Assembly (NCBI RefSeq): GCF_963678635.1
Contig: NC_087065.1
Location: 40,547,430-40,611,429 of the forward strand
DNA length: 64,000 nt
Reading direction: 5' to 3'
Source: Symsagittifera roscoffensis
Lineage: Eukaryota; Xenacoelomorpha; Acoela; Convolutidae
Shown here: in pieces, positions 12,001 to 21,231 of the stretch
How the letters are laid out: every line of letters begins with the position of its first letter
Numbering within the stretch: the first letter of the stretch is position 1
Notes under the pieces: model-generated
Database searches by the model: none
Told to the model about the DNA's origin: nothing
What the model saw: the letters and a program-made list of their open reading frames with translations, nothing else
Position numbers and translations under genes: made by a program

Positions 12001-15000
12001 AATTAGACGACTACCGTTTTACCTTCTCAACAGAAGAGAGGGTATTGAGAGGTGTTTTAACTAGTTTTTCGAAATGCGATTTTAAAATATTTATGAGAGT
12101 AACAAAAGTTTGAGAAACGAAAAAAATTCAAAAAAAAAATAAAATGCAAACTCCATACAATTTTTATAAACCATGATTAAATTGACCAGGATTTGTGCAA
12201 ATAAAAAATTTAAAAACCAAATTTTGATAAAAAACTGTTTGGAGAGAGTGCGAGATCAAATCATTTTTATTTGAAAAAGAAACGAATCAAAAATCAGCCG
12301 ACAAAATAAAGAAATCAAAAACTTAAAAATATATATTTACTATTCTAAGAAAAACCATTGGGCATAACTGTTTATGCTTGGAGCTTCTCATAACCCGTGG
12401 TTTCGATTGAACCCAAGCTTTAGATTTGCATTACTAGTTGTTGAGGAAACTGTAAATTCAAAAAAATGGGTCAAAAATCCTCTCACAATTTTCTTTGAAG
12501 GCTGTAGAAAATAGGATGAGGCAGATAAAGACTGAAGTAATATGCAAGCAGATAGGGGAGTGATACGTCTCTTTATCGGAAGTACTTTTTTTGAAATTTT
12601 TTGAAAAAAAAAATTAAAAATTAAAAAAATATCAAGTCTTTTCAAAAAAGTCCCATACATTTTTATTAGGCTTGCAATAAGCAAGCGTTATCAAATTGGA
12701 AGTTAGATTTTTTCTGTTTAGAATAGTTCAACAAAATCATTTCAATCATGCTCAATGCTCTTCACTTGACATGTTCTTCAGCTGACATACTCAATTGAAT
12801 GAAAATTCAAATTTAACTAACGGGTGGGTACCAGTTACTACAAGGTAGTTTCAGAAAAGATTTGAAAACTTTATAAGTTTTATAGACAAAAAAACTGTTT
12901 GCGGCTCAACTGGTGTCTGTTCAAACATTGTCGGCCTTGTTTCCGCTATGTAAGTCTGGTTCAGTTGTTAATTTGAAATTCAAATGTCTTTCTTGGCATG
13001 TTTGCCAAGAGTTCCCAAAATTGATAAAAACAAATCATAAGAAAGTGTATGGAATTGGGTTTTTTAATTTGTATTTTTTGTGATGCTTTGCAAAATTTTT
13101 TAAAATTTTTTCCTCAAAAACGCCTCTACAGATTTTCAAAAAGACATTGAAAAACCGCCCACAACTTTTGTATACCTGCATGCTGCCCCTGTCTTTTTTG
13201 CTTTCCCTTTTGTCTACAGCCTTCAAAATGATTTGTGGGGGAAACGGTTTTTTTTTTTGAAAGTTTTCGATTTTTCTCGAGAACTACCCTACAAAACCTA
13301 GATTTTTGGGTTGAATCGAGATAACAAATAAGGTAATTTGATTCTGCACAAGCAGTTGCGCCCATTTTTCTATTACAAAAAACGTTGATTCTTGGTGAAT
13401 TTTTTTTCTGCATAAGCGGCTGCGCCCTTTTTTTATAACAAAAAACTATGTTTTTCGAAAATGTCAACTTTTTGATTTGTTGACTATTTTTTGGATTTGT
13501 TCGCTACGTGTCCTGCCTAATTTGATATCATAGGATTAATCAACCCAACAAGTTGTTGAAAGCTTACCCTTAAAAATTTCTATGCCCAGTTTCTTTTAGA
13601 AAAACAATTTTGACTTGAAACAAATTTTTAAAATCTGACCATTTTTGGAATTTTTTAATCTACTCAAAAAATACCGTGCCAATTCCCAGGTTAATACTTC
13701 AATCGGGAAACCCAATTCTGGGAAAGTTCTCCAGTTTAAAAGCAAAATTAACGATTAACCAAATTTTCTCCAAATAACCGATTTCCGAAAATCATGTTTT
13801 GAATTTTAACCGTTTTTTAGAAACTTTTTGATTTTTTTTAAAAACTACCTTATCAAATTTGAGACGAAAAAATTAATCGAAAGAAACGGTTGCGCAATTT
13901 TTCCAGCAAAGTTGACTACTCTATGTTTTTTTGCTTTAGAAAAGTGAGGTCTATGGAAAACATTTTCAAAAATCATCAAATTTGTACCTCCAGCTTTAGC
14001 GAATTGCTAGGAGTCCTTCATTGAGAAACACGACAATTTGGCTTCACCTTGTTTTTTGGCACCTTTTTCATTTTTTTTTTGACTTATGCTCTTTCCATGA
14101 TTGTGTTATATTGCAAGTGGTGCGAAGCTCCGCTTCGCTTTAGTGTAAAAATTGTTTTTATCAACCAAAAATTGTTCGAATTGAAGTATACAAAATCCCT
14201 AGCTATGGAAGGAATTGCTTGAAAAGCATACCAGGTAATATAATTTCATTTTAAAAACAAACAGAAAATTATCCGACAAAAAATAGGACAAAAAAATAAC
14301 GTTTTTGACACAAAAATTGAAAAAAAATGATGACTACTTCGAGTGAAGTAAGAAGTAGTTTTATTTGACTTTTCAATTGAACATGTCAGCAGATATGAAG
14401 CAGAAATGAAATATGATCGAAAAAAACTTGACCAAAAAACGAATCAGATGAGATAACTCCTCTTTGATTTTGCTTAATTTTGAAGACGAAACAGTTAATG
14501 CGTATATTTTTACAACTTGTTACTAAACATCTGATTTTGAAACGATTTGTTTTGAAATCAGAATTCGTTTTTCGGAAGGAATTTGGATTTCAAACCAAAG
14601 ATCATAATAAAGTTTGAAATTGGGTGTTTTGTCATTCAAAATGAGAAACCATCAAAACAGCTGCAAGATCATACTGCAATCCTTATCTCAGTCATGACTC
14701 AGACTGCACTGAAAAAAAATTCTTGGTATTCAGACCAATTCAGAGCTTATAAGAGAGGCGATTGAATTATGAGCCAGCGACTCAACACGTTGCTGGCGAA
14801 AACAAAATGTGAGCCATTTGTATGTATTGTCAAAATTAATTGGGGTATAATTGACCAGACATTAAAATTTCGTTTCTTTTGAAAATGAAGTTGGTTAAAA
14901 ACGTTTTGAATTGGTTTAATTGCAAAATTTTTTAGAGCCTCAAATTTAAGAAAAGGTTGCTGTTGGTAATTTGTTTTCTGATTTTAACTCGTTTTAATAT

Positions 15001-18000
15001 TCTAAATCTAGAAATTGTTTTTCGGATCACAGCAATATCAGCCTTACAATCAGATTCTTAAAATTAAGCGGAAAATGAACATAAGATTTTATATACTAGA
15101 ATGATTATAACACTTGCCAACATACTTTTTTCCCCGTAAGTATTTTTTCAAATCCTACTTGATTTTCTTACTCGCTTTGTTATTTGACCTTAACTGCTTG
15201 CATGTTTGTTCCCACTCTGCCTATAAATAACATGGTCGCTTTTGCAGCCTAAAATCTGATGTTCGAGTCCCGGTCGGATCTTGCTTTTTTTTCATTATTT
15301 ACGAAATTGAATTTTTCCGTTCAAAATTGAACGGTCGAATTTGCAAGTGTTTTTCATAGCATTTTCAGGGGTACTTAAAGCTTTCTTTTATACAAAATCT
15401 TTTTTATTGGGATCAACTGATGTCTCAGCTCAAAAGTTGTTGGCTTTGTTTCCGCTTTGCAGGTTTTTTGACTCCATTGCTAATGTGATTTTAAAATTTT
15501 TTGCTGGTCATATGTACAAAAGTTTTGATAACCTACTTTTTATCATGAATATTTTCTTTTTCTTGACTATTTTTTATGTTCTTGATGTATCGCAAGCGAT
15601 GCGAAGCTCCGCTTCGTCTCGGCGTAAAACAACCAACGTATTAAAATAAAACAAAACTGCTTGTATATCAGGGCAAAACTCACAGTTTTTCGATTGCCCC
15701 TGAACTGTTCTCGAGATTTTTACAAAATTATTTTTAAAAAATTAAGTTTATTAGGATCAACTGGTGTCTCAGCTCAAAATTTTTGGCCTTGTTTCTGCTT
15801 TGTAAGTTGTTTTTTTTCCATCGCTAATTTGATATTGAATGTTTTGCTTGGCATCTGCGCGTAGAATGAACTTGTATTGAGACATACAGAAGTTTTGATA
15901 ACCTAATATTTATCGTTTTTTTTTGGACTGTTTTTCATGTTTCTAATGTATTGCAAGTGATGCGAAGCTCAGCTTCGTCTCTATGTAAAACTTTCCATGT
16001 AAACAATTAAAACGAAAGTGCTTGTATATCAGGGCAAAACCCAATATTTTCTACTTTTCCTGAACTGTTCTCGAGATGAACTTTAAAACTTGAACACAAA
16101 AAATCAAAATTAACTTTGAGTCGTTAAAAATGATTATGAAAGCGGAAAATTTCTTTACGAATAAATGTTTTTTGATTTTAAAGTTTTCAAGTTTGAACAA
16201 GACATCTCCAATCATAATTGGGAACCATTTATCAAGGAACAATTCAGGGGCAATCCCCACGCTGTCAAAATTGACACCCCACGCCACGCAGATAATTTTC
16301 TCACTTTTTTCAAAAAAAAAATCAGAGCAAAATTGATCAAATTGGTAGCAGAGGCAAAGATTTTTGGCAACTACAAGGGATCAAAATTGAACTGAAAGCT
16401 CTACAAAACGTTTACTATGATTAACTTTTTTCAAAAATGTCGCTTGGTGTGAATCACTTTTCATTTTATTGTAATTAAATAAGTTATTAAAAAATAACTG
16501 TACAATTAAATTTCTAACCTAAGTTCAAATCAATTGGTAATTAAACATGGTCTGGCCATAATCGAGTTTGCTTTCAAATTTTTTTTAGGTAAGTTTGCTG
16601 AGTGTGCTTTCAACAATTATTTCATGTAAGTCTGTTTTGACAACATTTCGTATGGCCCAACGACCTTTTGATCTTTTTCCGATTATTTGGTTTTTTTATT
16701 AGTATATTTACCACTGACACAGGCAGCCGAGAATGATGACTAAGCGTGGGTGCATTACACGGCTCAGCAATCCCCCCACAATTGCAAACAGACCCATCGC
16801 AGACTTGCCTGTCGTGAAAATCCACACAGACTTCTGAAAATTTAAAAATCAGGATTAAAAGATGGTATTAAGTTAAATGTGAACAATAAAAAATCATCCG
16901 CAAAGCTCTGATTTTTTGGCTGCCCAATTTGGCTCTTTTCCTTCCCCCCCCCCACCTGCAATTTTTTACAAGTAAAGTTACTGTTCACATTTTCCGATCG
17001 TTATGAAAATTGACATGCGGACTAATTAGGCTGTGCCAAACATATTTGGTTTTGATAATTAACATTGTAAAATCACTCGTTACACCATAAAATTGATGGC
17101 CGTGTGAAGTTTGAGGAAAAAGAGCCCCCAATTTAACTCTAAACGATGTTTTTTGCTTCCAAAAATTGGTAGAAAAGTTTTTAAAAAAAAACAATAATTA
17201 ATTGATTTTTCTTCAAGTATGTCTGACTTTTTCCGCCCACGTGCTATGTAAAAGAAAAAAGGAGCGCATTTAGCGTCTTGCATCGTATTATAAGGACCCT
17301 ATTGCTGGCCGAAATTTCTTTTAGAACGATTGAATTTGCTACATATCGTTATAAGAACATAATATATCGAGCATATTGGCAAATTAGCCGTTTTTCACCA
17401 CCCATTACTTGAAAAAATTACTAGGAAAAAGAGCCAAAATTTTCAGATGGCATAAAAATTGGGCTGAAAAATCGAAATTTGATTGAATGAAAAACCACCT
17501 AAAACATAAATATTCCGTCAATTTTGTTAAAAATCGGAACAACAGAACAGCTTGCATTACTGCCCTTTAATCTCGATGGATGAAAATATTGTGCTTGAAA
17601 AATAGATGAAGAATGTGCAGAACAAATGAAAAAGATTGAGTTGTTCTTTCATTTTTTCTAAATTTTATTGCCCACACACAATGTAAATTGCAAAATGAGA
17701 TATTTTGTTCGTCTGTCGACTGACTTATCAGAATGAGCGAAAGGTTGCCTCATTCGTTTTGCAATAACTATTTTGTTACTACAAAGTTTTTGAAATTTGG
17801 TCGAAAAACTTGGAAAATTCAGTTAAAACTGTATCTAAACTGAAACTGACAAAAATTGTTCGAAATTTTTTTGAAATCCAAATAACGAAGAACGGTGTTT
17901 AATATGGTATCGAACTTCACCCTCTAACAAGTTTTCGTTAAACTAGTCAAAAACGGGAGGAAAAACAAGAGTAGTCGGTTGATAACAGCTGAGTCTTTTA

Positions 18001-21000
18001 AGAAATACAGAAGTTTAGTTTCCGTATATCAAACTTAAAATCAATGGGGCTCTGCTAACACTTCAACAAAACCCTCCTATAAAGCTGAAACTTTATAGAC
18101 TTTTTTCACTCAGATTTTAGAAAATTTGAAAAAAACAATTCTGGAAAGTATTCTTTAATTGAAAAAGTCAGCGAATTTTATCAAAAAGTTTCCTGCTCTG
18201 CTCGCATGTTTCATTTGCTGTAAATTCGAAAAACTCAATCTTACTTGAATTTGGTTACAAGCGGAGTAAAAAAATTTTTGAAAAAATTTCTCGACAAGAG
18301 CAACTACAAGACTTGAACTGAAGGAACGTTAATTGATTCAAACGTGGCGTAAACACATCCTAAATTTATCAATTTATGTTTCATCTTGCGTTTGATATTT
18401 TGAAAAAAAATATATTGTTTGTTTGTTAATGAATCTTTTTCTTTGAAAAACAGTATTAGATACCTTAAAGGGCAATCAAAACATTCAATGTTTTGCTTTG
18501 ATGGACGCTGTCTTGCTTATAGCTGGTTGGCCGAAAGTGAACTTCTAAAAATAGCATCAAAGAGGGACACCCTAATTCATGATAAATGACATATTGTTTT
18601 TTTTAAAGAGTAAGGAAACTAGTTGCTAGAAAGTAAACACACAGATAATAACTGAAAGCTATTGATTGAAAGCATCACAATACTCTAATCAGTTCGTTTG
18701 AAAAAAATCAAAAAAAATTTCGCATGATAAAAAAATTAGGTTATCAATCAAGGGAGAAATGCTTTCAACAAAAAATAAAATGTGTACCATCGCTATAAAA
18801 AGAATCAAACCGCAGAAAAAACTAAATCTAGCCAAAATGAACAAGTGTAGCCTAAAAGAACAGGTTGTAATCTGAATTCACCGACAACGGGTTCAGTTGA
18901 AAAACGACGCGAAAAAAATTCAAAACAATTTCAATTTTTTTTGCTGAATTTTTCTGGAAACTAGGTAAATTTTTATCCAAAGAGGGCGCCAAAAATTTCG
19001 AGAAAGATTTACTCTAGCTAAAATAAAGTTTCATTACCTATCCTTCTGAAATATGCCTGCTCGCTTGTTTTTTTTGCTCGAAATTAGACTAAAACTTTTC
19101 TAACCGGGTTTTCTCGCCTCTGGAACAATTTAGTGTGACAAAAATGTTGGGACAACAGTGTTTGTATGAACTCAAAGGAGACACTCTTTGCGATTGGTTG
19201 TAGTCTTGCTTCGGCCACGAAGTTACGAAGAAGCTCAAGTACAAATGATGAAGAAAAAACTTAATTTTGTCTGATCCAGAAAAATTAATTCTTAATCAAG
19301 AAAAATGTAAAATCAAAATTTTGGAGTGAAAAAAGTAAAAAGATTCCTTGAAACACAGACAAATGACCAAAATGACCTGGCTTTTATAGGCGAACAGGTG
19401 AGTTCCTAAACAATATGCAAAAAGTTTTCAAACAAACATCTCGAAATGTGTTCATCATATATCGTTTTAAAAAAAGCATGCTAGTTAATTACAAAAATAA
19501 TATTCAACGAATGTTCAAAAAAACCTTATAAGTATATGGAATAACTATCAAAACCGAATTAGCTATGGTTAAAAAACAGCATAATATGATGCTTTGCAAA
19601 TGTCTGAGAAAATTCATTTGGTTCCTTTTGAAATAATGAATTACATACATCGGAAATAATGACATAAACTGCTTGAAATGACAAAAAAAAATGCATCACT
19701 GACATAATAATTTATTAAAACAGTCGATTAAATTCAATTCTGCGTCTCATTTGCGATCTGCTCATGTAAGATCAGGGGCGGATAATTTTCTCGAGGGGGG
19801 GGGGATTTTCAGAAAAATTTTGAAATTTTTGTCGACTTTTTTTAGGTCGACCAAATTGATTTTCTGAGATCACCCAAATCACTAAAAAGACCCCATTTTG
19901 ACCAAATTTTCTGCGCCGTAGGCAAATATTTGAAGAAACAGGCCAAAAAAGGTGTTTTTAGGCACTTTTTGGAAAAGTTTGACAAAAAACATTTGGGTCG
20001 GGCTCCCCCTCAAAATAAATATATTTTGGCGCCTTTAGAAAAGTTTTAGGGCCAGTGAATCAAAAATGATTATCTCAAATAGTACAAAGAGAGGAACCTT
20101 TGGGTCGGCAGGGGGTTGAATCCCTGAGGGGGAAGGGGCGTCTGCCCCTTGCCCCCTCCTAAATCTGCTGGTGTGTGTCATAATGATTATATGATTCAAG
20201 ATCTTCTGTAGCCAGAAAACAAGCTGTAAGTTAAATTGTTTGTTAAAGAAGGCATAAATCGGTAGGCAGCTAAAAGATTTTGAACAATTGTTCCTTTCTT
20301 AATAACAAATTTATTGTGAAATTTAATTGTCATGGTAATGCAGTAAAAGGATCGGGTTTATCTTGCGTGCGAAGCTGCAATTAGATCGAGAGGAGATGTT
20401 GTATAAACTGACCGTGTACTCGATGTTGTGGTCGGTGGTTGTGTTGAATCTGAGGTAGGATGTTAAGTAGGGGGTCATATTGCCTGTCAAGAAAAAATTT
20501 ATGGAACTAATTAAATTAGAATGAACAATAGTTAAAGTTTTGCTGAAGATGAATAGATTGCCAAAAACAACAATTTTTTGTAAGTTGCTTCTTCTTCAGA
20601 AGGGCTGGATTTTCAATGTGCAAAAACAGGCAACAACAGATTTGAAGAATGAAATTATGATTGAAATTTGGTTTACGATTGAAACTTACGATTGAAATTT
20701 GGTTCAAAAACAGAATGCTAGTTCGACTGAGCTTGCGCTCTTTTTGATCCTTTTGTCAGTTTTGAACAAAGTTTTATAAAAATCATTTCAGCACCACGTC
20801 AGCAGAACCCATACTTCATAAAATATAGTAAAAAATCCATATAGTAAATGATCTCATAACATAAGATCCCTCATGCCCAGTAGCGGATTTAGTGGGGGGG
20901 GGGGGGGTAATTCGGATGTTTTTTTTCGGTTTTCGGAACCCTGCCGAGCCAAACTTTTCACAAACCAAAACCACGCATCGAAGATTTTTAAACTGCAATG

Positions 21001-21231
21001 GCGGGTTATGAACTTTTAAAAAGTTGGATGATGATTCTTAAATTTAGTCGTTTTGGAAATTTAAATATGTGTAGCAGCGCTAGCAAATTAAAAACTCCTG
21101 ATGCAATCACCTGCTGCGAAAATGGTGCCGAAAACTATTTGTATGATGGTGACGCCACATATCGCAATGATGCCTCTGTTTTCAAACCATAATCGTCGTA
21201 GTGATAACAGAAATGTTGACAAAGATTCCAT
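1..21231 (-). CDS. Major facilitator superfamily transporter, oxalate/formate-antiporter-like (3' end outside window)
   Basis: Eight coding exons read on the minus strand: 21231-21111 (ATG at 21231, in-frame stop just upstream), 20483-20413, 16833-16712, 4874-4748, 2523-2384, 1659-1536, 766-503 and 122-1. All junction phases agree, giving 363 codons so far. Seen: TM1 ending VFGTIFAAG, an extracellular loop with NMTPYLTSYLR, TM2/3 with GLFAIVGGLLSR then PRLVIILG (motif-A region), the GAGVGLGYP helix, WFPSRNGLVTGVVMTGFGMG, a long acidic loop between TM6 and TM7, TPLEAMKMRSFWVMM, and GSVANSAGRLCWGVLLD (second motif-A-like loop). This order fits the oxalate/formate antiporter group of MFS carriers, expected to move small anions or monocarboxylates across a membrane; the substrate is unknown. 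About three more helices should lie beyond base 1. Introns are 380 bp to 11.8 kb. Intron 6 (1535-767) appears to be GC-AG. Confidence 0.88.
767..1535 (-). other. Intron 6 of the MFS gene, apparent GC-AG intron
   Basis: The upstream exon ends CAG and the intron begins GCAAGC, a donor one base from consensus GTAAGT. The acceptor is TAG before GAG at 766, and phase 0 is kept on both sides. The only in-phase GT alternative nearby is GTTCAC after CCA, a poor donor. The intron also carries a decayed copy (about 1040-1310) of the GTCGACC-containing repeat seen intact at 51196-51616, and a C-rich tract at 1363-1380. Confidence 0.6.
1840..2316. mobile_element. Palindromic foldback MITE with CCCGGGTTG-type ends
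   Basis: Lies in MFS intron 5. The ends are inverted (TATCCCGGGTTGCCC on the left; complement of GGTCAACCCGCGATA on the right). Inside, a long near-perfect palindrome at about 2188-2300 pairs GTGCAACCATACGTCGC with its complement around CATGCATGG motifs. There is no coding capacity. The terminal sequence matches that of the 36172-37268 element. Confidence 0.6.
2524..4747. other. MFS intron 4, no gene seen except a tRNA-like relic
   Basis: AT-rich intron of 2.2 kb. Short open stretches on both strands look random in codon use. The only structured item is the A-box/B-box segment at 3941-4012. Confidence 0.6.
3941..4012 (+). repeat. tRNA-like relic (possible SINE head) with A and B boxes
   Basis: TGGCGCAGATG (3949-3959) fits the pol III A-box consensus. 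ATTCAAATC about 45 nt downstream fits a B box with one mismatch and sits in a small hairpin with stem CGGAT/ATCCG. The acceptor stem and anticodon stem do not close properly, so this is a pseudo-tRNA or the head of a tRNA-derived SINE rather than a working tRNA gene. Confidence 0.3.
4875..6142. repeat. Left part of MFS intron 3: dispersed host repeats
   Basis: Contains GAAGCGGAGCTTCGC at 5041-5055, the hairpin motif found again in inverted orientation at 14.1, 15.6 and 15.95 kb. GGGCGTAGCCG occurs at about 5838 and 5948, and a repeat at about 5930-6130 reappears beyond the retroelement at about 12353-12530. A G-run lies at 5751-5761. No exon is visible. Confidence 0.5.
6143..6358 (+). repeat. 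LTR copy (216 bp), left of element 1
   Basis: Begins TGTTG and ends CAACA. It is about 97% identical by eye to the LTR at 11817-12032 and has the same length. It is preceded by a purine-rich GTGGGAAG, like the polypurine tract before a 3' LTR, and followed by the same 325 bp that follow the right LTR, so it looks like a 3' LTR and not the 5' LTR of the element beside it. Confidence 0.8.
6359..6683 (+). repeat. 325-bp segment duplicated at 12033-12352
   Basis: Starts GAAGAGAGGGTATTGAGAGG right after the LTR in both places, is collinear with a few substitutions and short A-run length changes, and ends at TTTACTATTCT plus an A-run. In this copy it abuts a truncated LTR; in the right copy it abuts a host repeat. 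Confidence 0.8.
6684..6793 (+). repeat. Truncated 5' LTR (last 110 bp) of gypsy element 1
   Basis: Matches the 3' half of the 216-bp LTR (from ACCCTTGGATACTG to CTCAACA) and joins directly to the primer binding site. The first half of the LTR, and with it probably the promoter, is missing. Confidence 0.85.
6793..8769 (+). pseudogene. Gag, protease and start of reverse transcriptase, element 1
   Basis: Open from MAQPAVSGGG (ATG at 6793; the frame is open upstream through the LTR but that is not needed). The N-terminal half is a capsid-like gag. Two zinc-knuckle motifs follow at about 7618-7731, the second canonical CNFCHKFGHFERTC, the first with altered spacing, after an RG-rich stretch. The protease active site is DSGS at about 8011. 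The RT N-terminal region (IPVQQKGRRVPISLQEKV, then SPIVITVKKDG and NKYQMPNIEELMD) runs until a frameshift in the A-run near 8725-8735 that leads to the stop at 8767. Gag and protease appear otherwise intact. Confidence 0.88.
6794..6808 (+). other. Primer binding site of gypsy element 1, overlapping the gag start
   Basis: TGGCGCAG follows the LTR terminal CA with no gap, as expected for a tRNA-primed element (complement of a tRNA 3' end CTGCGCCA). The gag ATG uses the last A of the LTR plus the first TG of this site. Elements 2 and 3 have the same arrangement (TGGCGCAG and TGGCACAG). Confidence 0.65.
8748..9473 (+). pseudogene. Reverse transcriptase palm/thumb of element 1, with in-frame stop
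   Basis: Continues the RT in the next frame: MDLTYAYGQ, then YGFKTGFYGLTTMPAELQRAM, a TAA at 8943-8945, then FIDDILVV, which is the catalytic two-aspartate motif, and KCKFAQRECEWPGHKI. The connection domain ends in IRIVCDASHNRLGAVLEQ, the start of RNase H. Another frame change near 9470, probably with a small deletion, separates this from the next block. Confidence 0.85.
9472..10973 (+). pseudogene. RNase H and N-terminal integrase of element 1
   Basis: NEAEKKYSTNELEMLAVVWG and TDHKTL mark RNase H; HKPGVKIGLADYLSRHP is the usual end of that domain. The integrase zinc-binding (HHCC) region follows at about 10590-10720 (HAYHHGKTNMFDAAKD then CPECTAAGK). After a stop at 10774, the same frame holds the first catalytic Asp region (LDFWGPI, VDRFSRWP) and breaks at NHGVPPK. 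The second Asp and the Glu of the DDE triad are absent. Confidence 0.82.
10952..11518 (+). pseudogene. Basic/acidic C-terminal tail region of element 1 polyprotein
   Basis: 188-residue open frame directly after the integrase deletion and in another frame. It is highly charged: PPPTPREVKERSTKRISDKQ, then SGSESEDSEDLPIISVKRTK, then an Arg-rich end. Position and composition suggest the tail after the integrase core; no env-like membrane segment is present. It ends 298 bp before the 3' LTR. The role is not recognised. Confidence 0.5.
11817..12032 (+). repeat. 3' LTR of gypsy element 1
   Basis: 216 bp, begins TATTG (terminal TG mutated to TA) and ends CAACA; preceded by the polypurine tract GAAGGGGAAG. 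It differs from the 6143-6358 copy at only a handful of positions. Confidence 0.88.
12033..12352 (+). repeat. Second copy of the 325-bp post-LTR segment
   Basis: Collinear with 6359-6683. It is followed by a host repeat (about 12353-12530) that resembles the sequence upstream of the left LTR at 5930-6130. Confidence 0.8.
12353..16711. repeat. Right part of MFS intron 3: dispersed and tandem repeats, no exon
   Basis: Contains inverted copies of the TGCGCCC repeat (about 13345-13440) and a hairpin CGAAGCTCCGCTTCG at about 14131-14145. Two tandem copies of a unit of about 340 bp lie at 15380-15650 and 15710-16020. A B-box-like GTTCGAGTCCCGG followed by a T-run is at about 15263-15292. No convincing coding exon was seen on either strand. 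Confidence 0.5.
15380..16020. repeat. Tandem duplication of a unit of about 340 bp with a GCTTCG hairpin end
   Basis: Both units contain, in order, GGATCAACTGRTGTCTCAGC, a TTTCYGCTTTG segment, AAAAGTTTTGATAACCTA, and a terminal hairpin (GATGCGAAGCTCCGCTTCGT at 15598-15617; GCTCAGC variant at 15960-15980). Related fragments occur at about 12890-13010, 14060-14150 and 50280-50350. Confidence 0.6.
16931..17126. mobile_element. hAT-like MITE, GGCTCTTTTCC family, copy 1
   Basis: Terminal inverted repeats GGCTCTTTTCCTT and its near complement GAGGAAAAAGAGCC. Flanked by a perfect 8-bp target duplication CCCAATTT (16923-16930 and 17127-17134). 196 bp, non-coding. Confidence 0.85.
19773..20170. mobile_element. 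MITE, CAGGGGCGGAT family, degraded copy
   Basis: Begins CAGGGGCGGATAATTTTCTC with a G-run, contains GTCGACTTTTTTTAGGTCGACC and a C/G-rich end (GGGGCGTCTGCCCC), and is collinear with 51196-51616. The right terminus is mutated and no target duplication remains. Confidence 0.7.

Larger units (their letters stand above)
6684..12032 (+). mobile_element. Ty3/gypsy LTR retrotransposon 1, defective, inside MFS intron 3
   Basis: Order: truncated 5' LTR, PBS (6794), gag, zinc knuckles, protease, reverse transcriptase, RNase H, integrase, polypurine tract GAAGGGGAAG (11807-11816), 3' LTR (11817-12032). The gag-pro-pol order with integrase after RNase H defines Ty3/gypsy. It is broken by a frameshift in an A-run near 8725-8735, an in-frame stop at 8943, a further frame change near 9470, a stop at 10774 and loss of most of the integrase core. 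It lies antisense to the host MFS gene. It cannot be autonomous. Confidence 0.92.
16834..20412. other. MFS intron 2, with two MITEs and otherwise nothing recognised
   Basis: 3.6 kb AT-rich intron on the minus-strand gene. It holds the MITEs at 16931-17126 and 19773-20170 and a decayed foldback fragment near 19010-19140. No exon is seen. Confidence 0.55.

Noticed and set aside
15225-15295. tRNA gene suggested by GTTCGAGTCCCGG and T-run
   Set aside because: No matching A box, anticodon stem or acceptor stem could be folded.
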